Shown: positions 22,244-29,415 of the stretch, one piece after another
How positions within the stretch are numbered: the stretch's first letter is position 1
Layout of the letters: each line of letters opens with the position of its first letter
Origin: Planctomycetota bacterium
Lineage (GTDB): Bacteria; Planctomycetota; Brocadiia; JAADGH01
Direction: 5' to 3'
Length of the DNA: 32,732 bases
Assembly: GCA_013152475.1 (NCBI GenBank)
Contig: JAADGH010000016.1
Location: 1 to 32,732, forward strand
Position numbers and translations under genes: made by a program
The notes under the pieces: generated by a model
Database searches by the model: none
Seen by the model: only the letters and a program-made list of their open reading frames with translations
Told to the model about the DNA's origin: nothing

Positions 22244-22280
22244 TCGAATTCCTTTCTCCGCATCCTCCGGCCGGTTGCTT

Positions 22281-25139
22281 TCATTGCGCCTGCCCGGTCT
22301 CGGCGACGATTTCGATGTCGTCGATAAAGATCGTCCCCGTGCCGACGCACTTGTGCGACTTTTCGCAGAGGCTGATGGCGAAGGCCCTGATAGGCAGATC
22401 CAGTTTGCCGTTTTCGTCGCCGCCCCAGCGGTTGCAATTGGCGGGCATGCCGCCGAGTCCCACCTCGATTTTTCGCCAGCCGGCGAAGTCGATGGGGATA
22501 TCCTTCTTCACCTGATACGTCTCGCCGTTCGCGTCGGTGAAACTCACGCGGAGAATGTGGCCGCTCTCGTTGCCGAACACCCAGAGGGACACCCGCAGCG
22601 GCCGTCCGTCCAGCAGGAGGCCGGACTTGACGAAGACATGCTCGACCGCCTTGAGCGGTTTCTCCGAGACGAACTCGTAGGCCAGCCGGCCGGATCGTCT
22701 GCCGGAGTGGGGCATCTCGTCGGTGCTGTGCATGGTCGTGTGTCCGTCGGAGCTCTGCCACACCGACCACTGCCCCCCGTGTTCGAAGCCGAAGCGGACG
22801 CGCTCCACGGGCCGGCCCTTCTCCGTGCCCCGCTCGTAGGAGGGCTCGAGGCGGGGCGGCGACAGGCGGACGGGGATCAGGAGGTCGTAGGGGTCGATGC
22901 CTTTCTCGATGGTCGTGACGACGTTGATGCTCCGCGGCCTCAGACCGATGTCGAAGGCCCCCTGGTAGACAGGCACATTCGCGTTGCGCGTGATCGTCTC
23001 GGGCAGGCTGCGGTCGTACGACAGGTGCGAGAGCTGGAAACGCATGAAGGCCACCGGCTTCGCGCTGACGTGAACGATCTTCGGCTTCAGGCCGTCGTTG
23101 ATGAGCACAATGCTGAACTTGTTCAGACCCCATTTGAACGCCGAGGCGTGCACGCGGGGGACGCCGTTCTCGTCTTTTCCGCCTTCCGTCTTCACCTCCA
23201 GGACGTCGGACCCCTTCTTGATGTAACGGGACAGGAGGGCGTGGGGGAAGTAGACCGGACGATAGGGGGTGAAGAGAGATTCCTTGCTGACAGACGTAAG
23301 CGCGCCGAAGTTGCGCCAGCCATTGTCATAGACGCGGAACTCCCACCGCAGAAATCCGTTCACACCCGCCGCGGCGCCGCGGGTGACGAGCTCCGCCGTC
23401 GAGATCGACCCGGCGAAGACGTCCTCATCCGCATTCACCGGTCCGGCGCCGTTGCCGTAGTTGCCGAACTCCCCGACGCCGAAGGGGAGGGGACGCTTGC
23501 GCGCGCGCAGGGCCCCGGTGAATTTCGCATATGCGGCGATCCCCTCGGAGAGCGGCGCGCCCCGCTTGCCCTTCTCGCAGTCCATAAAGCCCTTGTAGTC
23601 GTGGTCGCAGACGACGTCGATCACGTCGCCGTATTTGTCTAACAGGGGCAGGATGCCCTCCAGATCGGAGTACTTCCCCATCGAGGAATCCGGGCCGAGG
23701 ATCTGGATCTGGTCGCGCAGGCCCATCGCCCTCAGCTTCCGGTCCAGCAGCGGATACATGGCCCAGAAGGTGTCCGGGTATTTCGCATTCGGGGAATTGT
23801 AGGACCACGTCCCGTTCGGCTCGTTCCAGAGGGAAATCTGCTTGACGCATTGATACTTCTTCGCCACCTTGAGGTGATAGACCAGCGCGGCGATGCTCTC
23901 GATGAACTCGTTCGGGTCGTAGGGCGCATCGTTGCCGGTCTTGCCGTCGGTGTCCTTCAGGTCCTTGTTATGGACGGTTTCGGCCAGCCACCCTCCGGCC
24001 TTCCAGTTGCAAAGGAGGACGTCGATGCCCTGGGTCTCGCAGAAGTCTAACATCTTGTAGTGCATCTTCATGGCGTCGGAGTCGAAGGTGAAGTTCTCCC
24101 ACGCGAAGTGGTTCGGGTTGTTGTCGTCGTTCTTCGGCTCCCAGTCGCGGAGGTGGAGGCCGTAGCGGATCCAGTGCGGGCGGGTCCAGGCCAGCATACC
24201 GAGAAAGGCGTCCCACTCCTCCTTGCTCCAGTCGGGGAAATCGTTGCTCAGGTAGCGCCAGTTCCACCCGATGCCGAGGCTCAGCTTGTTCACGGGCTTG
24301 TCGGCGATCTCGACGGTGACCTCGTTGTCGTCCTCGGCCACCACGCCGGTGAGCATCCGCCGGTAGCGGGCGTGGATCGGTTTGAGCCTGGCGAGCGCCT
24401 TGTCGATCGGCGCGCCGGGGCGGTCCACTAAGATCAGGTCGCCCCACTCCAGCGGGTTGGCCATGGGGTCCTTCGACGGCGACCAGCACAGCCCGGCGGG
24501 GCGCTCGTTCTGGTCGTAGTCGCGGAGGTCGTGCTCGAAGCCGATGACTTTCCCCGCGGCGGGGGTGAACTTGCCGAGAGAACGCCAGGGAATGGCGATC
24601 TCGAGCACATAGCCATCGTCCTTGAAGGCGGAAGCGACCTGGACGTCCTTCGGCTCCTGGTTCACCTTCGCCGGATTGCGGTACATCCACTTGAGGGGGT
24701 TTTTGTCCGGGCCCGAGGGGCTGAAAACGAACTGGTAGTCGTCCCTCCGGTAGCTGCCCTCGCTCTGGTTGTCGAGGTCGATGGCGATCTCGACGCAGTC
24801 GGCCTTGTAGAGGTCTTCGCCGCGCTGGTCGGTGACGATCTTGCTGTCCTTCACATAGACCGCCACGTACAGATTGTTCTCGTCCCACATCGTGCCGAGC
24901 ATGTAGCTCGCGTCGGCGTCGAAGGCTGTTGTGCCGAAGGAGGTCTTGGTGTGATCGATTTCGACGGTCTCGGCCTGTTTCCATTCGGTCAGCTTCCCGT
25001 CGATCTTGACCGGCTTCTTCGTGCGGACGCACCGCGCATGCACGCCTGTGTGACCCTGCGCCGAACGGCCCATAGCCAACATCCACACGCCAGCCGCCAG
25101 CATGGCGACTGTCACCTTCCGCATTACTACAGCTCTCAT
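22281..25139 (-). CDS. Secreted multidomain glycosidase (CBM9-like domain plus clan GH-A-like barrel)
   Basis: A 952-residue protein from ATG at 25139 (GGGGAGAG upstream); an ATG at codon 6 is an alternative. The signal peptide is RKVTVAMLAAGVWMLAMG with probable cleavage near SAQG-H. Residues ~42-240 resemble a family-9 carbohydrate-binding domain (VKIDGKLTEWKQAE, then EIAIPWRSLG). Residues ~285-650 look like a clan GH-A TIM barrel: ISLWNEPNG gives a probable acid/base E440, and FGVGEFGNYG a possible nucleophile E557. Residues ~780-952 form a beta-sandwich resembling a carbohydrate-binding module (FGFEHGGQWSVW, ending FIDDIEIV). It probably cleaves an extracellular or periplasmic polysaccharide; family (GH39/GH5-like) and substrate are not certain. 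It lies 44 bases downstream of the Gfo/Idh gene. Confidence 0.82.
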   Translation of the reverse strand: MRAVVMRKVTVAMLAAGVWMLAMGRSAQGHTGVHARCVRTKKPVKIDGKLTEWKQAETVEIDHTKTSFGTTAFDADASYMLGTMWDENNLYVAVYVKDSKIVTDQRGEDLYKADCVEIAIDLDNQSEGSYRRDDYQFVFSPSGPDKNPLKWMYRNPAKVNQEPKDVQVASAFKDDGYVLEIAIPWRSLGKFTPAAGKVIGFEHDLRDYDQNERPAGLCWSPSKDPMANPLEWGDLILVDRPGAPIDKALARLKPIHARYRRMLTGVVAEDDNEVTVEIADKPVNKLSLGIGWNWRYLSNDFPDWSKEEWDAFLGMLAWTRPHWIRYGLHLRDWEPKNDDNNPNHFAWENFTFDSDAMKMHYKMLDFCETQGIDVLLCNWKAGGWLAETVHNKDLKDTDGKTGNDAPYDPNEFIESIAALVYHLKVAKKYQCVKQISLWNEPNGTWSYNSPNAKYPDTFWAMYPLLDRKLRAMGLRDQIQILGPDSSMGKYSDLEGILPLLDKYGDVIDVVCDHDYKGFMDCEKGKRGAPLSEGIAAYAKFTGALRARKRPLPFGVGEFGNYGNGAGPVNADEDVFAGSISTAELVTRGAAAGVNGFLRWEFRVYDNGWRNFGALTSVSKESLFTPYRPVYFPHALLSRYIKKGSDVLEVKTEGGKDENGVPRVHASAFKWGLNKFSIVLINDGLKPKIVHVSAKPVAFMRFQLSHLSYDRSLPETITRNANVPVYQGAFDIGLRPRSINVVTTIEKGIDPYDLLIPVRLSPPRLEPSYERGTEKGRPVERVRFGFEHGGQWSVWQSSDGHTTMHSTDEMPHSGRRSGRLAYEFVSEKPLKAVEHVFVKSGLLLDGRPLRVSLWVFGNESGHILRVSFTDANGETYQVKKDIPIDFAGWRKIEVGLGGMPANCNRWGGDENGKLDLPIRAFAISLCEKSHKCVGTGTIFIDDIEIVAETGQAQ

Positions 25140-25183
25140 GCTCTCTCCCCAATCATGTGCCTTCCCGCAGATCAAGGAACATA

Positions 25184-26293
25184 TCACTTGAGCCCCTTCT
25201 GCTTGATCAGTTTTCTCAGAATCCCGTCGTACTTCTTCGGGTCGATGGGCAGGTCCACCGGCTTGCCCGTTACGCTCGACATGATCATCGCATTGGCCAG
25301 CTCCACCGACATGCGCCCCTCCTCGGCGGGGCAGAGGGATTTGCGCTTCTCGATGAGCGAGTCGATGAAGTCCTGGATCATGGCGGTCACACCCTGAACG
25401 TGTGTCGCGGCGTCCTGCTTGACCTCGATGTCCTTCCACTCGCCCTTGATCGACGCCCACATCTCTTTGCTCTTCTTGATGAACCGGTCGGACGGCTGCT
25501 CCAGCACGTTCATGCGGAGGCGGTTGCCTTCGAGGACGATCCGGCCTTTCGTGCCCACGATCTCGTACCGGCTCATGCCCGGCGCCTCCACCGTGCTCAC
25601 CTGGAGGCACCCGTGCGCGCCGTTGGGATATTCCATGAGGGCCGACGCCGTGTCCTCCACCTCGATCTTGTGGCCGAAGGTGGACACCTGCCCCATCACG
25701 CGCTTGGGCAGGCCCGTCAGCCACAGGAGCAGGTCGATCTGGTGGGGGGCCTGGTTGAGCAGCACGCCGCCGCCCTCGCCGTCCCATGTGCCGCGCCACC
25801 CGCCGCTGTTGTAATAGGCTTGCGTGCGCATACTTGCGGACACCATGTTGACACGGATGAGCGAGCCGATCTCGCCGTTTTTGATGATCCGCCGGGCCTC
25901 GTGATTGACGGCCTTGGTCCGCTGTTGATACATGACGCACAGGCGCTTGCGGTTCTTCTTCGACGCGGCGATCATCTTGTCGCAGTCGCTCACGGTCGAG
26001 GCCATGGGCTTCTCGGTGAAGACGTGCTTCTTTGCGTTCAGCGCATCCACGGCAACGGGCCTGTGCTGCGGATGCGGTGTGGCAATGGTGATGGCGTCCA
26101 GCTTCTCTTTCTTGAGCATTTCCCTGTGGCTGGTGTAGCAGGGCACATCGTACTGCTCGCCAACGCGCTGGGCCGTTTCCCCGATGATATCGCAGACAGC
26201 GACCAGCTCCGCGGTCTTGATGTCCGATACCGCCTTTACATGATTTCCCCCCATGCCCCCGACACCGACACACCCGACACGAACACGCGTCAT
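25184..26293 (-). CDS. Gfo/Idh/MocA-family oxidoreductase
   Basis: A 369-residue NAD(P)-dependent sugar or polyol dehydrogenase. The ATG at 26293 has GGAGAGAG upstream. Motifs are VGCVGVGGMGGNHV (Rossmann GxGxxG), AITIATPHPQH, the conserved VFTEKPMAS, GGGVLLNQAPHQIDLLLWL (a conserved His/Asp helix of the C-terminal domain) and EDTASALMEYPNGAHG. Proteins of this group are abundant in planctomycete sugar loci and usually have unknown substrates. It is the first gene of a probable operon with the secreted glycosidase and the ABC importer, suggesting oxidation of an imported sugar (inference). Confidence 0.9.
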   Translation of the reverse strand: MTRVRVGCVGVGGMGGNHVKAVSDIKTAELVAVCDIIGETAQRVGEQYDVPCYTSHREMLKKEKLDAITIATPHPQHRPVAVDALNAKKHVFTEKPMASTVSDCDKMIAASKKNRKRLCVMYQQRTKAVNHEARRIIKNGEIGSLIRVNMVSASMRTQAYYNSGGWRGTWDGEGGGVLLNQAPHQIDLLLWLTGLPKRVMGQVSTFGHKIEVEDTASALMEYPNGAHGCLQVSTVEAPGMSRYEIVGTKGRIVLEGNRLRMNVLEQPSDRFIKKSKEMWASIKGEWKDIEVKQDAATHVQGVTAMIQDFIDSLIEKRKSLCPAEEGRMSVELANAMIMSSVTGKPVDLPIDPKKYDGILRKLIKQKGLK

Positions 26294-26354
26294 GTTTCTC
26301 TCTCCAGATTGCGCACCCTATTCATCGTGCGCCCCAAGCACTGCCGCGATACAC

Positions 26355-26408
26355 AACGTAGAAGCGGCATCTTGCCGCTTCCGAAGAGGCGGGCGCCTCT
26401 TCTACGTT
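26355..26408. repeat. Nested two-hairpin palindrome (REP-like cruciform)
   Basis: Outer arms AACGTAGAAG (26355-26364) and CTTCTACGTT (26399-26408) are perfectly complementary. Inside are two perfect hairpins: GAAGCGGCA/TGCCGCTTC (26361-26381, 3-base loop) and GAAGAGGC/GCCTCTTC (26383-26402, 4-base loop). The element ends exactly at the stop codon of the nicotinamidase-like gene. It has the outline of repetitive extragenic palindromes. No transposase is nearby. No U-tract follows, so it is not a simple terminator. Confidence 0.75.
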
Positions 26409-26939
26409 TCAACTCCCGCGGACGACTTCGACCGCGAGTACGGTTTCCATCTGCTTCAGGGCGAACTCATGCGCCTCCTGATCGAACGACGCGACGCCCT
26501 CGGCATACACCCGCACGGGATAGTCCCCGTTGCGCGCGTCCTCCACGGTGAACAGGACGCAGATGTTCGTGCACACGCCGACGACCTCGACCAACTCGGG
26601 TTTGGCCTTCTGCAAGACGCCGCCCAGGGTCGTGTCGAAGAACGCGCTGTATCGCCGTTTCGGCAGGACGGGGTGGCGCCCGGCGAACTCCTTCAGCTCG
26701 TCAACGACCTCCGTCTCTTCCGTGCCCTTCACGCAGTGGGGCGGGAAGGCCGCGAACTCCTTGTCGTCCGGGTCGTGGTTATCGCACACGAAGACGATAA
26801 GATCGCCGGCCGCCTCGCACTCCTCAAGTTTTGCTTTCACAAAGGGAATGATCTTCCTCGCTTCCGGGCCGCAGTACAGGGCATTCCCCTCGACGAAAAA
26901 CCCCTTCACCATATCGATCACGATCAACGCCTTGCGCAC
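26409..26939 (-). CDS. Nicotinamidase/isochorismatase-family cysteine hydrolase
   Basis: A 176-residue protein from GTG at 26939, supported by AGGAGAAGG upstream and by a promoter at 26974-27001 that excludes the longer frame. The catalytic triad is D9 (VIDMVKGF), K94 (LPKRRYSAF) and C127 (GVCTNICV). The D53-N-H55 pair and FPPHCVKGT (H68) match the metal-site and pocket features of nicotinamidase PncA. The third metal His seen in PncA is not in its usual place (DPDDKEF). The likely reaction is nicotinamide to nicotinate in NAD salvage, but other amides are possible. It is divergent from the plus-strand operon. Confidence 0.85.
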   Translation of the reverse strand: MRKALIVIDMVKGFFVEGNALYCGPEARKIIPFVKAKLEECEAAGDLIVFVCDNHDPDDKEFAAFPPHCVKGTEETEVVDELKEFAGRHPVLPKRRYSAFFDTTLGGVLQKAKPELVEVVGVCTNICVLFTVEDARNGDYPVRVYAEGVASFDQEAHEFALKQMETVLAVEVVRGS

Positions 26940-26973
26940 CGATGCCTTCTCCTGTCCCGCACCCAAAGGGTTG

Positions 26974-27001
26974 ATTATACAAAGGCGGGCGCGGGTTGCA
27001 A
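26974..27001 (-). promoter_or_regulatory. Promoter of the nicotinamidase-like gene
   Basis: On the minus strand TTGCAA (26996-27001), a 16-base spacer and a perfect TATAAT (26974-26979). Initiation near 26967 leaves a leader of about 28 bases before the GTG at 26939. Confidence 0.65.
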
Positions 27002-27036
27002 CTGTTTTTGCGGAAAGGCGGTGCTTTCGCTCGATA

Positions 27037-27065
27037 TTGACTTTTCCCACCGCAATGGGTATGGT
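27037..27065 (+). promoter_or_regulatory. Promoter of the plus-strand glycan operon
   Basis: TTGACT (27037-27042), a 17-base spacer and TATGGT (27060-27065) point toward the IolE-like gene at 27124. It sits back-to-back with the nicotinamidase promoter, about 35 bases apart. Confidence 0.6.
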
Positions 27066-27123
27066 AACGGTTTACTGTTCGAAGGGAAGCCATCCAATCC
27101 ATGTTTCTTGAGGAGGAATGCCC

Positions 27124-27957
27124 ATGCTGTTGGCCAGTAATCACATGTTCCCGACAGGACCCATCGAGGGAGTGTTCGATCGTATCGCCAGGGCGGGGGC
27201 CGGGGGGCTCGACCTCTTTCCGCCGCACATCCCGTACCTGACGCAGGGCAAGTTCGGCCCCAAGAACCTCGAGCTCTGCCGCATGGCCGCCGAGGCCGCC
27301 GGCCTGCCCATCCGGGGCATCATCGGGTCGCCCGCACCGGGCGGCAAGGGCTTCACCGCCTACCAGGACGCCGATGAGAAACAGGGCCGCGCCGATGCCG
27401 TGGCCTTCATCCGGCACAACATCGAGCTCGCGAAGGCCCTCGGCGCGGTGCACCTCTGCACGGCGGAGGGCCGCCTGCCCGACGGCGCCGACGAGCAAGC
27501 AATCTGGGACCGCCTCGTCGCCGCGCTGAAGGAGAGCGCGGAGCACCTGGAAGCCGCCGGCATGGTCCTGGGCATCGAGCTCCACCCCGGCCTCATCGCC
27601 AGCACGCCGGAGAAGGCGCCGAAGCTGATCGACGACGTCGGGTCGAAGTCCGTCCGCGTCTGCCTCGACTTCTGCCATGCGAACGTCATCACGAAGGGCG
27701 ATCCGGTCGGTATGATCCGTGCGCTGAAGGGGACGATGGGCTCGATCCACATCGCCGACGGCATCCAGGTCCCGGGCCTGCACCTGCCCATCGGCCAGGG
27801 CGAGATCGATGTCGACGCCTGCATCCGGGCCGTGAAGGACGGCGGCTTCGACGGGCTCTGGGTGCTGTGCATGTATGGCTGCGCCTTCCCCGAGCTGACG
27901 CTGCGGACGGCGGTGGAGTTCCTGAAGGAGAAGCATCCGGAGATTCTGGCGAAGTAG
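27124..27957 (+). CDS. Sugar phosphate isomerase/epimerase-like TIM barrel (IolE/AP-endonuclease-2 family)
   Basis: A 277-residue protein. AGGAGG (27111-27116) is 7 bases from the ATG at 27124 but almost touches the in-frame ATG at 27118, so 27124 is preferred. The xylose-isomerase-like barrel is visible: GVFDRIARAGAGGLDLF, LCRMAAEAAGLPIRGI, GIELHPG (E152), VCLDFCHAN (D182, H185), GSIHIAD (H209) and LPIGQGEID. The fourth metal ligand, usually a Glu in the last barrel strand, is not evident (DGLWVLCMYG), so the metal site may be altered. It is predicted to isomerise or epimerise a small sugar. It is the first gene of the operon leading to the glycosylphosphotransferase. Confidence 0.85.
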   Translation: MLLASNHMFPTGPIEGVFDRIARAGAGGLDLFPPHIPYLTQGKFGPKNLELCRMAAEAAGLPIRGIIGSPAPGGKGFTAYQDADEKQGRADAVAFIRHNIELAKALGAVHLCTAEGRLPDGADEQAIWDRLVAALKESAEHLEAAGMVLGIELHPGLIASTPEKAPKLIDDVGSKSVRVCLDFCHANVITKGDPVGMIRALKGTMGSIHIADGIQVPGLHLPIGQGEIDVDACIRAVKDGGFDGLWVLCMYGCAFPELTLRTAVEFLKEKHPEILAK

Positions 27958-27984
27958 ACCCCCTCGACCCCGAGCGAGGCGCCT

Positions 27985-29400
27985 ATGCTGAGAGAACGCG
28001 ATCGGTTGATCCAGATGCAGGTGATGGTGGTGGATTCGCTCATCATCATCAGCGCCTTCGCGGCGTCCTATTGGCTGCGAAAGGCGATGCCGCGGATCGT
28101 GACCGAAGTAAAATGGCGCGCAATCCTTCCCCTCCGCGACTACCTCTGGATCCCCGTCGTCGCCGTGCCCCTGTGGCTCCTGGCCTTCACCTATTGCAGC
28201 GGGACCAAGTGGCTGCACGGCAAGCGCCAGGACGTATTTCTCTCCGTCGCCAAGCCGCTCGTCCTGTGCGGTGTGGTCATGGCGCTGATCAACTTCGTCT
28301 TCAAGCCCCTCACCGTCAGCCGGATGATGATGGGCCTGTTCTTCGTGCTCTGCCTGGTTTTTTTCCATCTCACACGCCGCCTTACGCTCCTCCTTGTTGC
28401 GCAGCAGGAGCAGACCGCGCGGAACCTGCTCATCGTCGGAAGCGCTGAAACGGCCGAAGAGATGGCCAAGCGCCTGGCCGAGCTCGTTGCCGGGGCGTTC
28501 CACATTGCCGGCATCGCCACCCGCACCAAGCTGGCGAACAAGGACCTCGACGGCGTGCCTGTCCTGGGCACGATCGGAGACCTCCAGACCATCATCGACG
28601 AGAACGTAATCGACGACGTCATCTTCGCCGATCCCCTGGCCGACCTAACGGAGTCGGAGGAGGTGATCCGCATCTGCGAAGAAGTGGGCGTGGACATCCA
28701 CCTCCAGGCCGACTTCTTCAACGTTATCCTGTCGAAGACCTACGTGGAGCAATTCGACGGACTGCCCTTCCTCACCTACAGCTCCGCGCCGCGCGGCGCC
28801 GGCCCGCTGCTCATCAAGCGGGTGATGGATGTCACTCTCTCGCTCGCGCTCCTGATCCTGCTCTCGCCGTTTCTTGCGCTCATTGGCCTCCTCATCAAGA
28901 GGACGTCGGAGGGGCCGATCCTCTTTCGGCAGACCCGGGCGGGGCTCAACGGCCGGGAGTTCACCCTGTACAAGTTCCGGTCCATGCATGAACGCGCCGA
29001 GGAGGAGATGGACCGCGTGGCGGCGCTGAAGACCTCCGACGGCCCGTCGTTCAAGGCGAAGGACGACCCGCGCGTGACGAGCATCGGCCGCCTCCTGCGG
29101 CGCTTCAGCCTCGACGAGCTGCCGCAGTTGTGGAACGTGCTGAAGGGCGACATGTCCATCGTCGGCCCGCGCCCCGTGCCCATGCACGAGGTGGAGCGAT
29201 ACGAGCGCTGGCAGCGCCGGCGCCTGAGCATGAAGCCGGGCATGACGTGCCTCTGGCAGGTGAGCGGCCGGAGCGACCTGGCCTTCAGCCAGTGGATGAA
29301 GCTCGACCTGCGCTACATCGACCAGTGGTCCCTGTGGCTTGACCTTAAAGTCCTCCTCTGGACCATCCCCGCCGTGATCCGGGGGCGGGGAAGTTACTAA
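27985..29400 (+). CDS. Polyprenyl-phosphate glycosylphosphotransferase (WcaJ/WbaP-like)
   Basis: A 471-residue membrane enzyme that starts surface-polysaccharide assembly by moving a sugar-1-phosphate from a UDP-sugar to undecaprenyl phosphate. The N-terminal ~140 residues have four hydrophobic helices. Residues ~145-250 are a Rossmann-like CoA-binding-type domain (NLLIVGSAETAEEM). Residues ~275-471 are the bacterial sugar transferase domain: LIKRVMDVTLSLALLILLSP (membrane hairpin), GPILFRQTRAGLNGREF, LYKFRSMHERAEEEM, LRRFSLDELPQLWNVLKGDM, SIVGPRP and PGMTCLWQVSGRSDL. The Asp-Glu pair in SLDELPQ is the expected catalytic site. The length is normal. It lies 27 bases after the IolE-like gene. 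Confidence 0.94.
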   Translation: MLRERDRLIQMQVMVVDSLIIISAFAASYWLRKAMPRIVTEVKWRAILPLRDYLWIPVVAVPLWLLAFTYCSGTKWLHGKRQDVFLSVAKPLVLCGVVMALINFVFKPLTVSRMMMGLFFVLCLVFFHLTRRLTLLLVAQQEQTARNLLIVGSAETAEEMAKRLAELVAGAFHIAGIATRTKLANKDLDGVPVLGTIGDLQTIIDENVIDDVIFADPLADLTESEEVIRICEEVGVDIHLQADFFNVILSKTYVEQFDGLPFLTYSSAPRGAGPLLIKRVMDVTLSLALLILLSPFLALIGLLIKRTSEGPILFRQTRAGLNGREFTLYKFRSMHERAEEEMDRVAALKTSDGPSFKAKDDPRVTSIGRLLRRFSLDELPQLWNVLKGDMSIVGPRPVPMHEVERYERWQRRRLSMKPGMTCLWQVSGRSDLAFSQWMKLDLRYIDQWSLWLDLKVLLWTIPAVIRGRGSY

Positions 29401-29415
29401 CCGAAAGGAGAACCA

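Noticed and set aside
21068..23642. Long plus-strand frames (419 and 470 codons)
   Set aside because: Antisense to the ABC genes and glycosidase, with His/Arg/Asp-rich text and no start signals.
22281..26273. Reading the glycosidase frame as one 1330-residue protein
   Set aside because: The frame is open upstream through the Gfo/Idh gene in another phase, but the extension is Arg/His-rich shadow text. The signal peptide and ribosome binding site fix the start at 25139.
25157..26551. 464-codon plus-strand frame
   Set aside because: Antisense shadow of the Gfo/Idh gene.
26824..28503. 559-codon minus-strand frame
   Set aside because: It covers the opposite strand of the IolE-like and glycosylphosphotransferase genes and two promoters; no domain text.
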